In this document: piece after piece, positions 1-13,991 of the stretch | Numbering within the stretch: the stretch's first letter is position 1 | Layout: the number at the start of each line of letters is the position of its first letter | Position numbers and translations under genes: made by a program | Source of the DNA: Pectobacterium polonicum | Lineage (GTDB): Bacteria; Pseudomonadota; Gammaproteobacteria; Enterobacterales; Enterobacteriaceae | Length of the DNA: 64,000 nt | Direction of reading: 5' to 3' | Assembly: GCF_005497185.1 (NCBI RefSeq) | Contig: NZ_RJTN01000005.1 | Coordinates: 1-64,000 of the forward strand | Notes under the pieces: generated by a model | What the model was told of the DNA's origin: nothing | The model's database searches: none | Seen by the model: the letters and a program-made list of their open reading frames with translations, nothing else

Positions 1-278
1 GCCTCCGCGTTTCCCTTACCATTTGCGACAATTTCCCAGATTTCTTTAATTCCTTTTTTATTCATGCCATCAATACTTTCAGCCGTATTAGTTTGAATGC
101 TTGTGAGTAGATTTTTATATATCGATTCATCCGATAGTGACACTTTTACGCCAATACCACCTTGATTGGAAGAAATAACCTGACTTAGATTAAAGGAACG
201 ACTAACATTTGCATTAAAGTATTGACTCCCTGCACGTTGCAGCATCGTAAATAAACTTATATTGCCGATACCATTCAT
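1..278 (-). CDS. unrecognised protein, N-terminal part, cut by the window edge
   Basis: An open frame runs leftward from an ATG at 278 for 92 codons without a stop and leaves the window at position 1. The ATG is preceded by GGAG with a 6-nt spacer, a proper ribosome binding site. The product starts MNGIGNISLFTMLQRAG and is rich in Asn, Ser, Ile and Lys, with no obvious signal peptide or membrane segment in the visible part. I do not recognise the family. The codons are AT-rich compared with the his genes, which fits an accessory gene. Coding status rests on the uninterrupted frame and the RBS. Confidence 0.55.
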   Translation of the reverse strand, partial: MNGIGNISLFTMLQRAGSQYFNANVSRSFNLSQVISSNQGGIGVKVSLSDESIYKNLLTSIQTNTAESIDGMNKKGIKEIWEIVANGKGNAE

Positions 279-997
279 GTAACACTCCATTATTTCGTGT
301 TAAGACGTAAAACAGACATAGGCATCATCTCTCTCGCCGAAGGTAATTTTCTGGCTAGTCAGATTCATTTTCTGCGAATTTTCTCTTTCTTTTTCACGGC
401 ACGAGCCCCATAATTGGCATCGTCTTAAGGGCTGACGCTTCGCGTTGTTGAAAATAAATACATTCCGTCATGAACCTCAATTTATTTTAAGGATATTATT
501 TCACCGCTGAGTTTGGGTTAGCGATAAAAGGCACGTAGCAACATTGGGATTCGATTACCTATAAAATCTAAAACATACTACGACCAGCCAAATAGAAATC
601 AACTATTTTCCGATAAGAAAAATAAAATGATATATAGAGAAACATAAATCCTTAATTATTTTATAATGATTACCAGTCATCGTTAATCGATATTTAATTA
701 AGTCACACAAGAAATCATATAAAATAATATTTATTAGCATGAATATATTTTCAATATTTCAGAGCCAGCGACATACCTAGCCATCCCAATCCCACAATCG
801 ATACTTTTTTCACCTGCCGTTCTGCTCTGCAAGGAGCCAGTGATTAACACCGACAGAGTAAACGGCTTTCATGCCCGTCGTCACGGAATCGGTCCGATTT
901 CAACAGGCTTTTCTACCTATCAAGAGCCGATCTCCAGCGTGATTATGCTGGTGTATCGCCCAACCAAAACGAACTTCCTATATCTGCTAAAAAAATG
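279..997. other. AT-rich spacer between the unknown gene and the his promoter
   Basis: About 700 bases that are visibly AT-rich, especially 570-770. No convincing gene was found. It should carry the promoter of the leftward gene at its left end. A 77-codon frame starting at GTG 840 has an AAGGAG too close to it (3 nt), runs through the his promoter and ends inside hisL, so it is not called. No clear terminator or long inverted repeat was seen. Confidence 0.5.
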
Positions 998-1027
998 TTG
1001 CACAACAGCCCGCACATGGTTTAGGTT
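998..1027 (+). promoter_or_regulatory. his operon promoter
   Basis: TTGCAC at 998-1003 serves as -35 and TAGGTT at 1022-1027 as -10, with an 18-bp spacer. The context GGTTTAGGTTA is the same as the remembered E. coli hisp1 -10 region, and the hisL ATG follows about 43 nt downstream, as in E. coli. The transcription start would be near 1034. Assignment rests on sequence resemblance and position. Confidence 0.7.
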
Positions 1028-1069
1028 ATTCGACAGACAAATCGATATTCATTTACAAAGAGACATCTT

Positions 1070-1117
1070 ATGACACGCGTTCTGTTTAACCACCATCATC
1101 ACCATCATCCTGATTAG
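1070..1117 (+). CDS. hisL: his operon leader peptide
   Basis: A 15-codon peptide, MTRVLFNHHHHHHPD, with six consecutive histidine codons. The E. coli leader, as remembered, is MTRVQFKH7PD with seven. Its role is regulatory: ribosome stalling at the His codons when charged tRNA-His is scarce changes folding of the following leader RNA and lets transcription continue into hisG. The ATG follows an AAAGAGAC stretch that can act as RBS. The downstream attenuator hairpins are present at the expected distance. Confidence 0.93.
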   Translation: MTRVLFNHHHHHHPD

Positions 1118-1135
1118 TCTTTCGGGCAGTTGGTG

Positions 1136-1212
1136 CTGGAAGACGTTAAGATCTTCCAGTGGCGCAGAACACAAAGAGAGCCCTCGGAAGATCATCTTCC
1201 GAGGGTTTTTTT
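1136..1212 (+). terminator. his attenuator with competing hairpins
   Basis: Three alternative structures can be read. A pause-type hairpin pairs CTGGAAGA (1136-1143) with TCTTCCAG (1152-1159). The terminator pairs CCCTCGGAAGAT (1181-1192) with ATCTTCCGAGGG, followed by seven T (1206-1212). The antiterminator pairs ATCTTCC (1151-1157) with GGAAGAT (1186-1192), which breaks the terminator. This is the usual enterobacterial his attenuation layout. It lies between hisL and hisG and should couple operon expression to His-tRNA charging. Confidence 0.9.
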
Positions 1213-1263
1213 ATGCCCGCTCTATTTTCAGAAATTTAAATTTGACAGGTTAATGAGGTTTCC

Positions 1264-2163
1264 ATGCTGGATAAAACACGTTTACGGATAGCAATGCAGA
1301 AGTCAGGCCGCCTGAGCGACGATTCACGTGAGCTGCTGGCACGCTGCGGTATCAAAATCAACTTACAGCAACAGCGTCTGATCGCGTTCGCAGAAAATAT
1401 GCCGATTGATATCCTGCGCGTGCGTGATGACGATATCCCTGGTCTGGTCATGGATGGCGTAGTCGATCTGGGCATCATCGGCGAAAACGTGCTGGAAGAA
1501 GAACTGTTAAACCGTCGAGCACAGGGTGAAGATCCGCGTTACTTCACGCTGCGCCGTCTGGATTTCGGCGGCTGCCGCCTGTCGCTGGCGATGCCGCTGG
1601 ATGAAGCCTATACCGGCCCTGAATGTCTGCAAAACAAACGTATCGCCACCTCTTATCCTCACCTGCTCAAACAATATCTCGACAGACAATCTGTCAATTT
1701 CAAATCCTGTCTGCTCAACGGTTCCGTCGAAGTCGCACCGCGTGCCGGTCTGGCAGATGCTATCTGCGATCTGGTCTCAACCGGTGCCACGCTGGAAGCC
1801 AATGGTCTGCGCGAAGTCGAAGTGATTTACCGCTCCAAAGCCTGCCTGATTCAGCGCGACGGCGAAATGCCAGCAGAGAAACAGCAGCTAATCGATAAGC
1901 TACTGACCCGTATGCAAGGCGTGATTCAGGCGCGTGAATCCAAATACATCATGCTGCACGCACCCAGCGAGCGCCTGGACGAAATCATTGCCCTGTTGCC
2001 GGGTGCCGAGCGCCCGACCATTCTGCCGCTGGCCGGCGATCAGCGTCGTGTTGCCATGCACATGGTCAGTAGCGAAACGCTGTTCTGGGAAACCATGGAA
2101 AAGCTGAAATCGTTAGGCGCCAGCTCTATTCTGGTCCTGCCTATTGAAAAAATGATGGAGTGA
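1264..2163 (+). CDS. hisG: ATP phosphoribosyltransferase
   Basis: Catalyses the first step of histidine synthesis, joining ATP and PRPP to form phosphoribosyl-ATP in the cytoplasm. It has 299 residues, the long HisG form with a C-terminal regulatory domain that binds histidine for feedback inhibition. The HisG signature [12 protein letters not shown] is at residues 171-182, in the PRPP-binding region. The ATG at 1264 matches the N-terminus of E. coli HisG ([13 protein letters not shown]). It is the first structural gene after the attenuator. Its TGA (2161-2163) precedes hisD, whose RBS lies within the last hisG codons. Confidence 0.97.
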   Translation: MLDKTRLRIAMQKSGRLSDDSRELLARCGIKINLQQQRLIAFAENMPIDILRVRDDDIPGLVMDGVVDLGIIGENVLEEELLNRRAQGEDPRYFTLRRLDFGGCRLSLAMPLDEAYTGPECLQNKRIATSYPHLLKQYLDRQSVNFKSCLLNGSVEVAPRAGLADAICDLVSTGATLEANGLREVEVIYRSKACLIQRDGEMPAEKQQLIDKLLTRMQGVIQARESKYIMLHAPSERLDEIIALLPGAERPTILPLAGDQRRVAMHMVSSETLFWETMEKLKSLGASSILVLPIEKMME

Positions 2164-2168
2164 TGACG

Positions 2169-4567
<2,399 letters not shown>

Positions 4568-4582
4568 TTTTAAGGAGCTCAC

Positions 4583-5650
4583 GTGGGCCAGAAATACCTC
4601 TTTATCGACCGTGACGGAACATTGATTGCTGAACCGCCTGAAGATTTTCAGGTTGACCGTCTGGATAAACTGGCGCTGGAACCAGATGTCATTCCCTCGC
4701 TGCTGGCGCTGCAAAAAGCGGGTTATACGCTGGTGATGATTACGAATCAGGATGGATTGGGAACCGAGAGTTTTCCGCAGGAAACCTTCGATCCACCGCA
4801 CAACCTGATGATGCAGATTCTGACATCGCAAGGCATCCGTTTTGAGCAAGTGCTGATCTGCCCGCATTTACCTGCGGATAACTGCACCTGTCGCAAACCC
4901 AAGACCGAGCTGGTGACTGCCTATTTGAACAACGGCCTGATGGATGTGGCGAATAGCTACGTCATCGGTGACCGCCAGACCGATATTCAACTGGCGCAGA
5001 ACATGGGCATAACCGGGCTGCTCTATCAGCGTGGCGGGCTAAACTGGCAAGCGATTACCAACCAGTTGACCAAGCGTGACCGCCATGCGCACGTCAACCG
5101 CGTCACGCGTGAAACCGCGATTGATGTGAACGTCTGGCTGGATCAGGAAGGTGGCAGCAAAATCAACACCGGCGTCGGCTTCTTCGATCACATGTTGGAT
5201 CAAATCGCCACCCACGGCGGATTCCGCATGAACATTGAAGTGAAAGGCGATCTATACATCGACGATCACCACACGGTAGAAGATACCGGTCTGGCGCTGG
5301 GCGAAGCCCTGAATAAAGCGCTGGGCGACAAACGCGGTATTGGCCGTTTTGGTTTTGTTCTGCCGATGGATGAGTGTCTGGCACGCTGTGCGCTGGATAT
5401 TTCCGGGCGTCCACACCTGGAATACAAAGCGGAATTCAGCTACCAGCGCGTTGGCGACCTGAGTACAGAAATGGTCGAACACTTCTTCCGTTCACTGTCT
5501 TATTCCATGGCCTGTACGCTGCACCTGAAAACTAAAGGGCGTAACGATCATCACCGTGTGGAAAGCCTGTTTAAAGTCTTCGGGCGCACGCTGCGTCAGG
5601 CCATCCGCGTCGAGGGTGACACGCTGCCGAGCTCGAAAGGAGTGCTCTGA
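4583..5650 (+). CDS. hisB: bifunctional histidinol-phosphatase / imidazoleglycerol-phosphate dehydratase
   Basis: Fusion enzyme of 355 residues. The N-terminal HAD-type phosphatase has the catalytic FIDRDGT motif (nucleophile Asp9, acid/base Asp11) and a zinc-loop region [13 protein letters not shown] at 93-105. The C-terminal dehydratase, from about residue 166, has the metal-binding HHTVEDTG at 229-236. It thus carries two non-consecutive pathway steps, the gammaproteobacterial arrangement. The start is GTG at 4583 with AAGGAG at 4572-4577. It begins 15 nt after hisC and its TGA overlaps the hisH ATG. Confidence 0.96.
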   Translation: MGQKYLFIDRDGTLIAEPPEDFQVDRLDKLALEPDVIPSLLALQKAGYTLVMITNQDGLGTESFPQETFDPPHNLMMQILTSQGIRFEQVLICPHLPADNCTCRKPKTELVTAYLNNGLMDVANSYVIGDRQTDIQLAQNMGITGLLYQRGGLNWQAITNQLTKRDRHAHVNRVTRETAIDVNVWLDQEGGSKINTGVGFFDHMLDQIATHGGFRMNIEVKGDLYIDDHHTVEDTGLALGEALNKALGDKRGIGRFGFVLPMDECLARCALDISGRPHLEYKAEFSYQRVGDLSTEMVEHFFRSLSYSMACTLHLKTKGRNDHHRVESLFKVFGRTLRQAIRVEGDTLPSSKGVL

Positions 5651-6240
5651 TGAAGGTCGTCATTCTTGATACTGGCTGCGCTAACCTCTCTTCGGTGACC
5701 TACGCCGTGCAGCGGTTGGGGTATACGCCCGTTGTAAGCCGCGAGGCCGAGATTGTTCTGCAAGCGGACAAGCTATTTCTGCCGGGCGTCGGCACCGCAC
5801 AGGCCGCGATGAATCAGTTGGAAGAACGTGACCTGATTGCGCTGATCAAAGCCTGCACCCAACCTGTTCTCGGTATTTGCCTTGGTATGCAGTTACTGGG
5901 CACAAACAGCGACGAAAATGGCGGCATTTCCACGCTCGGCATTGTTGATTCACCGGTGAAAAAGATGGTTGATCACGGTTTACCGCTGCCGCACATGGGC
6001 TGGAATCAGGTGACTCCGAAAGCCGGACATCGTTTGTTCCGCGATATCGATGACGGTGCCTATTTCTATTTCGTTCACAGCTATGCCATGCCGGTCTGCG
6101 AAAACACGATTGCCCAAGCCAACTACGGCGAAGCCTTCACCGCCGCGCTGGAAAAAGATAACTTCTTTGGCGTGCAGTTCCACCCTGAGCGTTCGGGTGC
6201 GGCGGGCGCGCAACTGCTGAAAAACTTTCTGGAGATGTAG
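5650..6240 (+). CDS. hisH: imidazole glycerol phosphate synthase, glutaminase subunit
   Basis: Class I glutamine amidotransferase of 196 residues that releases ammonia for the HisF cyclase with which it forms a heterodimer. The catalytic triad is visible: Cys77 in GICLGMQ, and His178 with Glu180 in VQFHPERSG. Start and hisB stop share bases (TGATG). It is followed after 6 nt by hisA. Confidence 0.96.
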   Translation: MKVVILDTGCANLSSVTYAVQRLGYTPVVSREAEIVLQADKLFLPGVGTAQAAMNQLEERDLIALIKACTQPVLGICLGMQLLGTNSDENGGISTLGIVDSPVKKMVDHGLPLPHMGWNQVTPKAGHRLFRDIDDGAYFYFVHSYAMPVCENTIAQANYGEAFTAALEKDNFFGVQFHPERSGAAGAQLLKNFLEM

Positions 6241-7735
<1,495 letters not shown>

Positions 7736-7742
<7 letters not shown>

Positions 7743-8368
7743 GCAAAGAGTGCTTTCTAAACGACGAACAACGGAACCAGCTCGATTGGGAAAAAACGGA
7801 CGGTATGCTACCGGTTGTCGTGCAACATGCAGTATCCGGTGAAGTATTGATGCTGGGCTACATGAATCAGGACGCGTTGCAAGCTACCGAAGAGAGCGGC
7901 AAGGTCACGTTTTTCTCGCGCACCAAACAACGGTTGTGGACCAAGGGCGAATCTTCCGGCCATTTCCTGAATGTCGTCTCTATCACGCCGGACTGCGATA
8001 ACGACACCCTGCTGATTCTGGTCAATCCTATCGGGCCAACCTGTCATCTGGGCACCAGCAGCTGCTTCTCGCCTGCTGCCAGCGACTGGACGTTCCTCTA
8101 CCAATTAGAGCAACTGTTAGCCGCGCGCAAACATGCTGACCCGGATAGCTCTTACACCGCACGCCTGTACGCCAGCGGCACCAAGCGCATTGCGCAGAAA
8201 GTCGGTGAAGAAGGATTGGAAGCGGCATTAGCCGCCACGGTGCATGACCGCGAAGAACTGACCAACGAAGCTGCGGATTTAATGTACCACCTGCTGGTGC
8301 TGTTGCAGGATCAGGATTTAGATCTAGCGACTATCATCAATCGTCTGAAAGATCGTCATAATAAGTAA
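7736..8368 (+). CDS. hisI: bifunctional phosphoribosyl-AMP cyclohydrolase / phosphoribosyl-ATP pyrophosphatase
   Basis: HisIE fusion of 210 residues. The N-terminal PRA-CH domain (to about 115) has [40 protein letters not shown] and the zinc-site cysteines in [12 protein letters not shown]. The C-terminal PRA-PH domain holds [12 protein letters not shown]. It performs steps 2 and 3 of the pathway. The start is GTG at 7736, overlapping the hisF stop. It is the last gene of the operon. Confidence 0.95.
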
Positions 8369-8378
8369 ACCAGTTCCC

Positions 8379-8405
8379 CCGCGTTATCGGCTATCGATAG
8401 CGCGG
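8379..8405 (+). terminator. hairpin after the his operon, no T-run
   Basis: CCGCGTTATCG (8379-8389) pairs with CGATAGCGCGG (8395-8405) through 11 pairs including one G-U, with a 5-nt loop. It begins 10 nt after the hisI stop. On the + strand it is followed by an A-run, so it is not a standard intrinsic terminator. It may protect the mRNA end, with termination helped by the next hairpin. Confidence 0.5.
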
Positions 8406-8426
8406 AAAAAAATAATAGCGATAAAT

Positions 8427-8452
8427 GTAAAAAAGCACCCAAATGGGTGCTT
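8427..8452 (-). terminator. intrinsic terminator of ihfB
   Basis: AAGCACCC (8433-8440) and GGGTGCTT (8445-8452) flank a 4-nt loop. Read leftward, the stem is followed by a T-run (complement of the A-run 8427-8434). It lies 28 nt beyond the ihfB stop and probably also helps stop readthrough from the convergent his operon. Confidence 0.85.
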
Positions 8453-8480
8453 CTACAAGGCTGGTATCTAGGACTAATAA

Positions 8481-8765
8481 TTAGCCATAAATATTAGCGC
8501 GGTCGCGGAGTTCCTTGCCCGGCTTAAAGTGAGGGACGTACTTACCTTCCAGCTCAACTTTATCACCTGTTTTCGGATTACGACCTACACGCGGTGCACG
8601 GTAGTGAAGTGAAAAACTGCCAAACCCACGGATTTCAATACGGTCACCTTCGGCTAACGTAGAGGCCATTTGTTCAAGCATTTCTTTCACTGCATCCTCA
8701 ACCACTTTGGCCGGGATATGAGATTGCTGTCCAGCAAGCCTTTCAATAAGTTCAGACTTGGTCAT
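8481..8765 (-). CDS. ihfB: integration host factor, beta subunit
   Basis: A 94-residue HU/IHF-family DNA-bending protein. It forms a heterodimer with IhfA that sharply bends DNA at specific sites during recombination, replication initiation and transcription. The family arm region is visible ([22 protein letters not shown]), with the intercalating proline in RNPKTG. GGAGG precedes the ATG. It lies just downstream of rpsA, the same order as in E. coli. A hairpin separates the two, so ihfB probably has its own promoter plus readthrough. Confidence 0.96.
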   Translation of the reverse strand: MTKSELIERLAGQQSHIPAKVVEDAVKEMLEQMASTLAEGDRIEIRGFGSFSLHYRAPRVGRNPKTGDKVELEGKYVPHFKPGKELRDRANIYG

Positions 8766-8818
8766 AGCGCCTCCAAATGCGTGGCTATCAATAGCCAGGA
8801 TAACTGACTACCGTTACA

Positions 8819-8846
8819 AGAATGAGCAACTTACGTTGCTCATTCT
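8819..8846 (-). terminator. rpsA-ihfB intergenic hairpin
   Basis: AGAATGAGCAAC (8819-8830) and GTTGCTCATTCT (8835-8846) form a perfect 12-bp stem with a TTAC loop just after the rpsA stop. No long T-run follows on the leftward strand. It is a likely partial terminator or RNA-processing and stability hairpin for rpsA mRNA. Confidence 0.55.
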
Positions 8847-8856
8847 ACCGTTGTGA

Positions 8857-10530
8857 TTACTCGCCTTTAGCTGCTTTGAACGCTTCTGCCATCGCGCTGG
8901 AGAAATTGTTTTCTTCCGGCTTGTTGTTAACAGTTGCGATTGCATCTTTCTCATCAGCTTCGTCTTTCGCACGGACAGACAGGCTAACAACGCGGTTCTT
9001 ACGATCAACACCGGTATATTTCGCTTCAACGCTGTCGCCAACGTTCAGTACCAGCGTTGCGTCTTCAACGCGATCGCGAGAGGCTTCAGAAGCACGCAGG
9101 TAGCCTTCTACGCCATCCGCTAATTCAACTGTAGCACCTTTGGCGTCAACTGCTGTAACTTTACCAGTAACAATAGCACCTTTCTTGTTAACAGACAGGT
9201 AGTTATTGAACGGGTCTTCAGCCAGTTGTTTCACGCCCAGAGAGATACGCTCGCGCTCTGCGTCAACTTGCAGAACAACAGCGGCGATTTCATCACCTTT
9301 CTTGTATTCGCGAACGGCTTCTTCGCCAACCACGTTCCAGGAGATGTCGGACAGGTGCACCAGACCGTCGATGCCGCCGTCCAGACCGATGAAGATACCG
9401 AAGTCAGTAATAGACTTGATTTTACCTTCAACGCGGTCGCCCTTGTTGTGGGTTTCTGCGAACAGCTGCCATGGGTTGGATTTACACTGTTTCAGGCCCA
9501 GAGAGATACGACGACGTTCTTCATCGATATCCAGAACCATAACTTCCACTACATCACCAACGTTAACAACTTTGGATGGGTGGATGTTTTTGTTGGTCCA
9601 ATCCATTTCGGAAACGTGTACCAGACCTTCAACGCCTTCTTCGATTTCAACGAAGCAACCGTAATCAGTCAGGTTGGTTACGCGACCAGTCAGACGCGTG
9701 CTTTCTGGGTAACGCTTAGCGATAGCGACCCATGGATCTTCGCCCAGCTGTTTCAGACCCAGAGACACACGGGTACGCTCGCGGTCGAATTTCAGCACTT
9801 TAACAGTGATTTCGTCGCCCACATTGACGATTTCGCTTGGGTGTTTAACACGTTTCCAAGCCATATCAGTGATATGCAGCAGGCCATCAACGCCGCCCAG
9901 ATCAACGAATGCACCGTAGTCAGTAAGGTTCTTAACGATACCTTTAACTTCCATGCCTTCCTGCAGGTTTTCCAGCAGTTGATCGCGCTCAGCGCTGTTT
10001 TCAGATTCGATAACTGCACGGCGAGAAACAACAACGTTGTTGCGTTTCTGATCCAGCTTGATAACTTTGAACTCAAGCTCTTTGCCTTCCAGATGCAGCG
10101 TATCGCGAACCGGACGAACGTCTACCAGAGAACCTGGCAGGAACGCACGAATGCCGTTCAGCTCAACAGTGAAACCGCCTTTAACTTTACCGTTGATAAT
10201 ACCAGTAACCGTTGCAGCTTCTTCGTAAGCTTTTTCCAGCGTCAGCCATGCTTCATGACGTTTAGCTTTTTCGCGAGAAAGCAGCGTTTCACCGAAGCCA
10301 TCTTCGATAGCGTCCAGAGCAACGTCAACTTCATCACCAACCTGAATTTCCAGTTCGCCCTGTGCGTTCTTGAATTGCTCTACCGGAATGGCAGATTCAG
10401 ATTTCAGACCGGCGTCAACCAGTACGACATCTTTGTCAATAGCAACAACAACACCGCGTACGATGGAACCAGGACGGGTTTCGATTTCTTTCAGGGATTC
10501 TTCAAAGAGTTGAGCAAAAGATTCAGTCAT
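8857..10530 (-). CDS. rpsA: 30S ribosomal protein S1
   Basis: A 557-residue, six-domain S1 protein that binds mRNA on the 30S subunit and unfolds structured leaders for initiation. The repeats are easily seen ([51 protein letters not shown]). The start is ATG 10530 ([13 protein letters not shown] as in E. coli); an in-frame extension to 10566 is discounted. No strong Shine-Dalgarno is visible before the ATG (TTAAGATTATCAAAC), which agrees with the known SD-poor, autoregulated leader of enterobacterial rpsA. It lies downstream of cmk. Confidence 0.97.
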   Translation of the reverse strand: MTESFAQLFEESLKEIETRPGSIVRGVVVAIDKDVVLVDAGLKSESAIPVEQFKNAQGELEIQVGDEVDVALDAIEDGFGETLLSREKAKRHEAWLTLEKAYEEAATVTGIINGKVKGGFTVELNGIRAFLPGSLVDVRPVRDTLHLEGKELEFKVIKLDQKRNNVVVSRRAVIESENSAERDQLLENLQEGMEVKGIVKNLTDYGAFVDLGGVDGLLHITDMAWKRVKHPSEIVNVGDEITVKVLKFDRERTRVSLGLKQLGEDPWVAIAKRYPESTRLTGRVTNLTDYGCFVEIEEGVEGLVHVSEMDWTNKNIHPSKVVNVGDVVEVMVLDIDEERRRISLGLKQCKSNPWQLFAETHNKGDRVEGKIKSITDFGIFIGLDGGIDGLVHLSDISWNVVGEEAVREYKKGDEIAAVVLQVDAERERISLGVKQLAEDPFNNYLSVNKKGAIVTGKVTAVDAKGATVELADGVEGYLRASEASRDRVEDATLVLNVGDSVEAKYTGVDRKNRVVSLSVRAKDEADEKDAIATVNNKPEENNFSSAMAEAFKAAKGE

Positions 10531-10646
10531 GTTTGATAATCTTAAGGGTTTCAATTTAACGTCCATCTGGCATCCTGCTCGATGGGGTTGTTTAACATGC
10601 CCCGCTGTGCATCCTTACAGCGAGGTAAAAATTCAGTTTTCTGTGA

Positions 10647-11324
10647 TTACGCTAAAATTTCGCGGGCATAAGCCAACGCGCGCGTTATCACTTCATCGAT
10701 CGTCATTTCCGTTGAATCCAGCACCAATGCATCGGCAGCAGGCACTAACGGCGCAACAGGGCGGCTACGATCGCGCTCGTCCCGTTCCTTTATCTCAGAT
10801 AAAAGACGTTCAAAGTTAACATTAAAGCCCTTCCCCTGCAACTGTAGCATGCGGCGTTGTGCACGTTCTTCCGCGCTGGCATCCAGGAAAATCTTCACAG
10901 GTGCGTCAGGAAAGACCACGGTTCCCATATCACGACCATCGGCAATCAGCCCCGGTGCCTCACGGAAAGCACGCTGCCGACGTAATAATGCTTCACGAAC
11001 ACGAGGAAAAGCCGCCGCCTGAGAAGCCGTATTACCTACCGCTTCGGTACGAATTTCGTGGCTAACATCTTCGCCTTCAAGGATAACTTTCAGTTGCCCG
11101 TCTTCTGCAATAAAACGCACATCAAGATGAGAAGCAAGTGGAACCAGCGCGTCTTCCGAGCTGATATCTACATGGTGGTGTAACGCTGCCAGAGCCAAAA
11201 CACGATAGATAGCTCCCGAGTCCAGCAGGTTCCATTGTAAAGCTTCAGCCAATGCCTTACACAAAGTACCTTTGCCTGCGCCGCTCGGTCCGTCAACCGT
11301 AACTACCGGTGCCATCACCGTCAT
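10647..11324 (-). CDS. cmk: cytidylate kinase
   Basis: Phosphorylates CMP and dCMP with ATP. It has 225 residues from ATG 11324. The P-loop GPSGAGKGT sits at the N-terminus after [11 protein letters not shown]. The CMP-binding insertion and [12 protein letters not shown] follow, and a lid region has [19 protein letters not shown] precedes the ATG. A longer frame to 11399 lacks family support. In E. coli ycaL lies between aroA and cmk; here the two are adjacent. Confidence 0.95.
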   Translation of the reverse strand: MTVMAPVVTVDGPSGAGKGTLCKALAEALQWNLLDSGAIYRVLALAALHHHVDISSEDALVPLASHLDVRFIAEDGQLKVILEGEDVSHEIRTEAVGNTASQAAAFPRVREALLRRQRAFREAPGLIADGRDMGTVVFPDAPVKIFLDASAEERAQRRMLQLQGKGFNVNFERLLSEIKERDERDRSRPVAPLVPAADALVLDSTEMTIDEVITRALAYAREILA

Positions 11325-11504
11325 TTCTCTCTCCTTTAATACTGGGAAGTTCCGCTTATGCCGTTTTAAGGCGTCACGGAGCCTTATTATACGCATCAAT
11401 GCAGAGAAAGGTTACCCTAATGCCGGGATGGCGGGAAAAATAAGACATTCTCTGAACGTAGTACGCAAGTTCGAAAGAAAAAACAGCGCGTAGAATGGGA
11501 GAAC

Positions 11505-11523
11505 AGGCACGGAAACCGTGCCT
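11505..11523 (-). terminator. probable aroA terminator
   Basis: AGGCACGG (11505-11512) pairs with CCGTGCCT (11516-11523) around an AAA loop, 10 nt after the aroA stop on the leftward strand. The downstream tail (TGTTCTCCC) is only moderately T-rich. Confidence 0.6.
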
Positions 11524-11533
11524 TAGAAAGGAA

Positions 11534-12823
11534 TTAAGCCAGCTCGCTGAGACGCGCCAGTTGCTCGAAGTAGTCAGGGAACGTTTTAGCCGTACATTTC
11601 GGATCGAGAATGGTGACTGGCGTATCCGACAGCGCGACCAGCGAGAAACACATCGCCATACGATGATCGTTGTAGGTACCGATCTCTGCCGCTTTCAGTT
11701 TCACGGGTGGCGTAATGCGAATATAGTCGTTACCCTCTTCAACTTCCGCCCCCACTTTACGTAATTCAATCGCCATGGCCGCCAGACGGTCAGTTTCTTT
11801 CACGCGCCAGTTATAAATGTTACGCAGCGTGGTCGTACCGCCTTGGGCAAAAAGTGCCGCCGTCGCGATAGTCATTGCCGCATCAGGAATGTGGTTCATA
11901 TCCATATCGATCGCGCGCAGCTCGCCGCGCTCGCATTCGATATAATCTTCCCCCCAGCGCACGGTCGCGCCCATCTTTTCCAAGACATCAGCAAAGCGAA
12001 TATCCCCTTGTACACTATTACGGCCTACGCCAGTCACGCGTACAACACCGCCTTTGATCGCCGCAGCGGCCAGGAAGTAAGAAGCCGACGACGCATCGCC
12101 TTCAACCAGATAATCACCCGGCGAGCGGTACTGCTGGCGACCTGAGACAAAGAAGCGCTGGTAATTCTCGTTACGCACCGCAATACCAAACGCTTTCATC
12201 ATATGCAGCGTGATATCGATATACGGTTTAGAAACCAGATCGCCCTGAATGCTGATTTGCGTATCCTGCTCGGCCAGAGGCGCAGTCATCAACAGTGCAG
12301 TCAAGAACTGGCTGGATACGCTACCATCTACGCTGATTTCACCGCCCTGAAAACCACCGTGCAGACGAAGCGGTGGGTAGTTCTCCTGCTCCAGATAATC
12401 AATTTTTGCCCCCCCCTGACGTAGTGCATCGACCAGATGCCCGATCGGACGCTCTTTCATTCGCGGTTCGCCGGTGAGCACAATATCGCCAACCGTCAGA
12501 CACAGAGCCGCCGCCAGCGGGCGCATCGCGGTGCCCGCATTCCCTAAAAACAGTTCCAGCGGTTGCGTTGCCGTAAACGCGCCCCCCAGACCAATAATCT
12601 CACAAACGGTTCGGTCAGATGACAGATGATATTCCACGCCCAGCGCCGTTAACGCAGTAAGCATGTGGCGAACATCGTCACTGTCTAACAGATTAGTGAG
12701 CCGGGTTTTGCCTTCAGACAAGGCGGCCAATAACAACGCACGATTAGAGACGCTTTTTGATCCTGGAAGGTTAAGGGTACCGTTAATCAGCTTGATGGGT
12801 TTTAGGGTCAGGGATTCCTGCAT
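11534..12823 (-). CDS. aroA: 5-enolpyruvylshikimate-3-phosphate synthase
   Basis: Transfers enolpyruvyl from PEP to shikimate-3-phosphate in the shikimate pathway. It has 429 residues in the two-domain fold. The PEP-binding segment [13 protein letters not shown] is at 91-103 and [13 protein letters not shown] at 118-130. Gly97 and Pro102 (E. coli Gly96 and Pro101) are the wild-type residues of the class I, glyphosate-sensitive enzyme. It lies downstream of serC as in other enterics, but a terminator-like hairpin lies between them. Confidence 0.97.
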   Translation of the reverse strand: MQESLTLKPIKLINGTLNLPGSKSVSNRALLLAALSEGKTRLTNLLDSDDVRHMLTALTALGVEYHLSSDRTVCEIIGLGGAFTATQPLELFLGNAGTAMRPLAAALCLTVGDIVLTGEPRMKERPIGHLVDALRQGGAKIDYLEQENYPPLRLHGGFQGGEISVDGSVSSQFLTALLMTAPLAEQDTQISIQGDLVSKPYIDITLHMMKAFGIAVRNENYQRFFVSGRQQYRSPGDYLVEGDASSASYFLAAAAIKGGVVRVTGVGRNSVQGDIRFADVLEKMGATVRWGEDYIECERGELRAIDMDMNHIPDAAMTIATAALFAQGGTTTLRNIYNWRVKETDRLAAMAIELRKVGAEVEEGNDYIRITPPVKLKAAEIGTYNDHRMAMCFSLVALSDTPVTILDPKCTAKTFPDYFEQLARLSELA

Positions 12824-12851
12824 GTAAAGCCTATTCTTTCAACGTGGACAT

Positions 12852-12876
12852 AAAAACCCCGGCAAGCCCGGGGTTT
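12852..12876 (-). terminator. terminator/attenuator between serC and aroA
   Basis: AAACCCCGG (12854-12862) and CCGGGGTTT (12868-12876) form a 9-bp stem with a 5-nt loop. Leftward it is followed by TTTTT. It lies in the serC-aroA gap, so it should reduce aroA transcription from the serC promoter. A serC-aroA attenuating terminator is known in E. coli. Confidence 0.8.
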
Positions 12877-12905
12877 ATCAAAATGTATAGCGAGGTCGGT
12901 ATGAA

Positions 12906-13991
12906 TCAACCGTGGCGACGCGCGAAGTCAGCCATAAATTCCGTCAGCGCTTTCACGCCTTCCAACGGCATAGCGTTGTAGATAGAGGCGCGCATACCGC
13001 CTACAACACGATGGCCTTTCAATGCGTGCAAGCCCGCAGCAACCGACTCTTCCAGAAAGACTTTATCCAGCGCGGAATCCGCCAGCAGGAATGGCACGTT
13101 CATACGAGAGCGATTCGCCACCGCGACGTCATTACGATAGAAATCGCTACCGTCAATCGCGCTATACAGCAGGTCGGCTTTCTCCTGGTTGCGTTTTTCC
13201 ATTTCAACCAGACCGCCATGCTCTTTCAGCCATTTGAAGACCATGCCGGACAAATACCAGGCAAAGGTCGGCGGCGTGTTAAACATGGAGTCATTGTCTG
13301 CCAGAATCTGGTAATCCAGAATCGATGGCAGCTCGCGGCGCGCTTTACCCAGCAAATCTTCACGCACGATAACCAACGTCAGACCCGCAGGGCCGATATT
13401 TTTCTGCGCGCCAGCGTAGATTACACCGTAACGGCTGACATCAATGCGGCGGGACAGGATGCTGGAAGAATAGTCGGCGACCACTATTTTATCGCCAAAG
13501 TCCGGCTCTTCTTCGATCGCAATACCGTCAATGGTTTCATTCGGGCAGTAATGTACAAACGCCGCGTCATCAGACAATTGCCATTCACGCATCGGCTTAA
13601 TACCGCGCAAATCGCCTACGCGCGTTTTCACGTCAATCACGTTAGGCGTGCAGTATTTTTCTGCCTCATTGATTGCGCTGTGCGCCCAATATCCGCCGTC
13701 GATGTAGTCCGCCGTTGAACGCTCACCCAGGAGATTTAACGGCACTGCCGCAAACTGCGCACGCGCACCGCCGTGGCAAAAGAGCACTTTGTAGTTGGAG
13801 GGGATTTTCAGCAAGTCACGCAGATCTTGTTCGGATTCAGCAGCAACCTGCATAAACTCTTTACTACGGTGGCTGATTTCCATGACCGATGTACCCAGGC
13901 CATTCCAATTACATAATTCCTGTTCAGCACGACGCAGTACTTCAACCGGCAGCATTGCTGGACCGGCGCTAAAATTAAAAATCTGAGTCAT
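12906..13991 (-). CDS. serC: phosphoserine/phosphohydroxythreonine aminotransferase
   Basis: PLP enzyme of 361 residues that converts 3-phosphohydroxypyruvate to phosphoserine in serine synthesis and acts in the PLP pathway. The N-terminus [15 protein letters not shown] is characteristic. The phosphate-binding CHGGARAQF is at 72-80 and the Schiff-base lysine is Lys197 in [12 protein letters not shown]. It is the first gene of the serC-aroA unit, divergent from ycaO. Confidence 0.96.
   Translation of the reverse strand: MTQIFNFSAGPAMLPVEVLRRAEQELCNWNGLGTSVMEISHRSKEFMQVAAESEQDLRDLLKIPSNYKVLFCHGGARAQFAAVPLNLLGERSTADYIDGGYWAHSAINEAEKYCTPNVIDVKTRVGDLRGIKPMREWQLSDDAAFVHYCPNETIDGIAIEEEPDFGDKIVVADYSSSILSRRIDVSRYGVIYAGAQKNIGPAGLTLVIVREDLLGKARRELPSILDYQILADNDSMFNTPPTFAWYLSGMVFKWLKEHGGLVEMEKRNQEKADLLYSAIDGSDFYRNDVAVANRSRMNVPFLLADSALDKVFLEESVAAGLHALKGHRVVGGMRASIYNAMPLEGVKALTEFMADFARRHG

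Noticed and set aside
840-1073. 77-codon frame ahead of hisL
   Set aside because: GTG start with the RBS too close, spans the his promoter and ends in the hisL start codon; no recognisable family.
9226-10536. 436-codon frame antisense to rpsA
   Set aside because: A mirror of the highly biased rpsA codons; composition is Phe/Asn/Val-rich with no domain. S1 on the other strand is certain.
12912-13718. 268-codon frame antisense to serC
   Set aside because: Shadow frame opposite a well-identified enzyme; no RBS or family.
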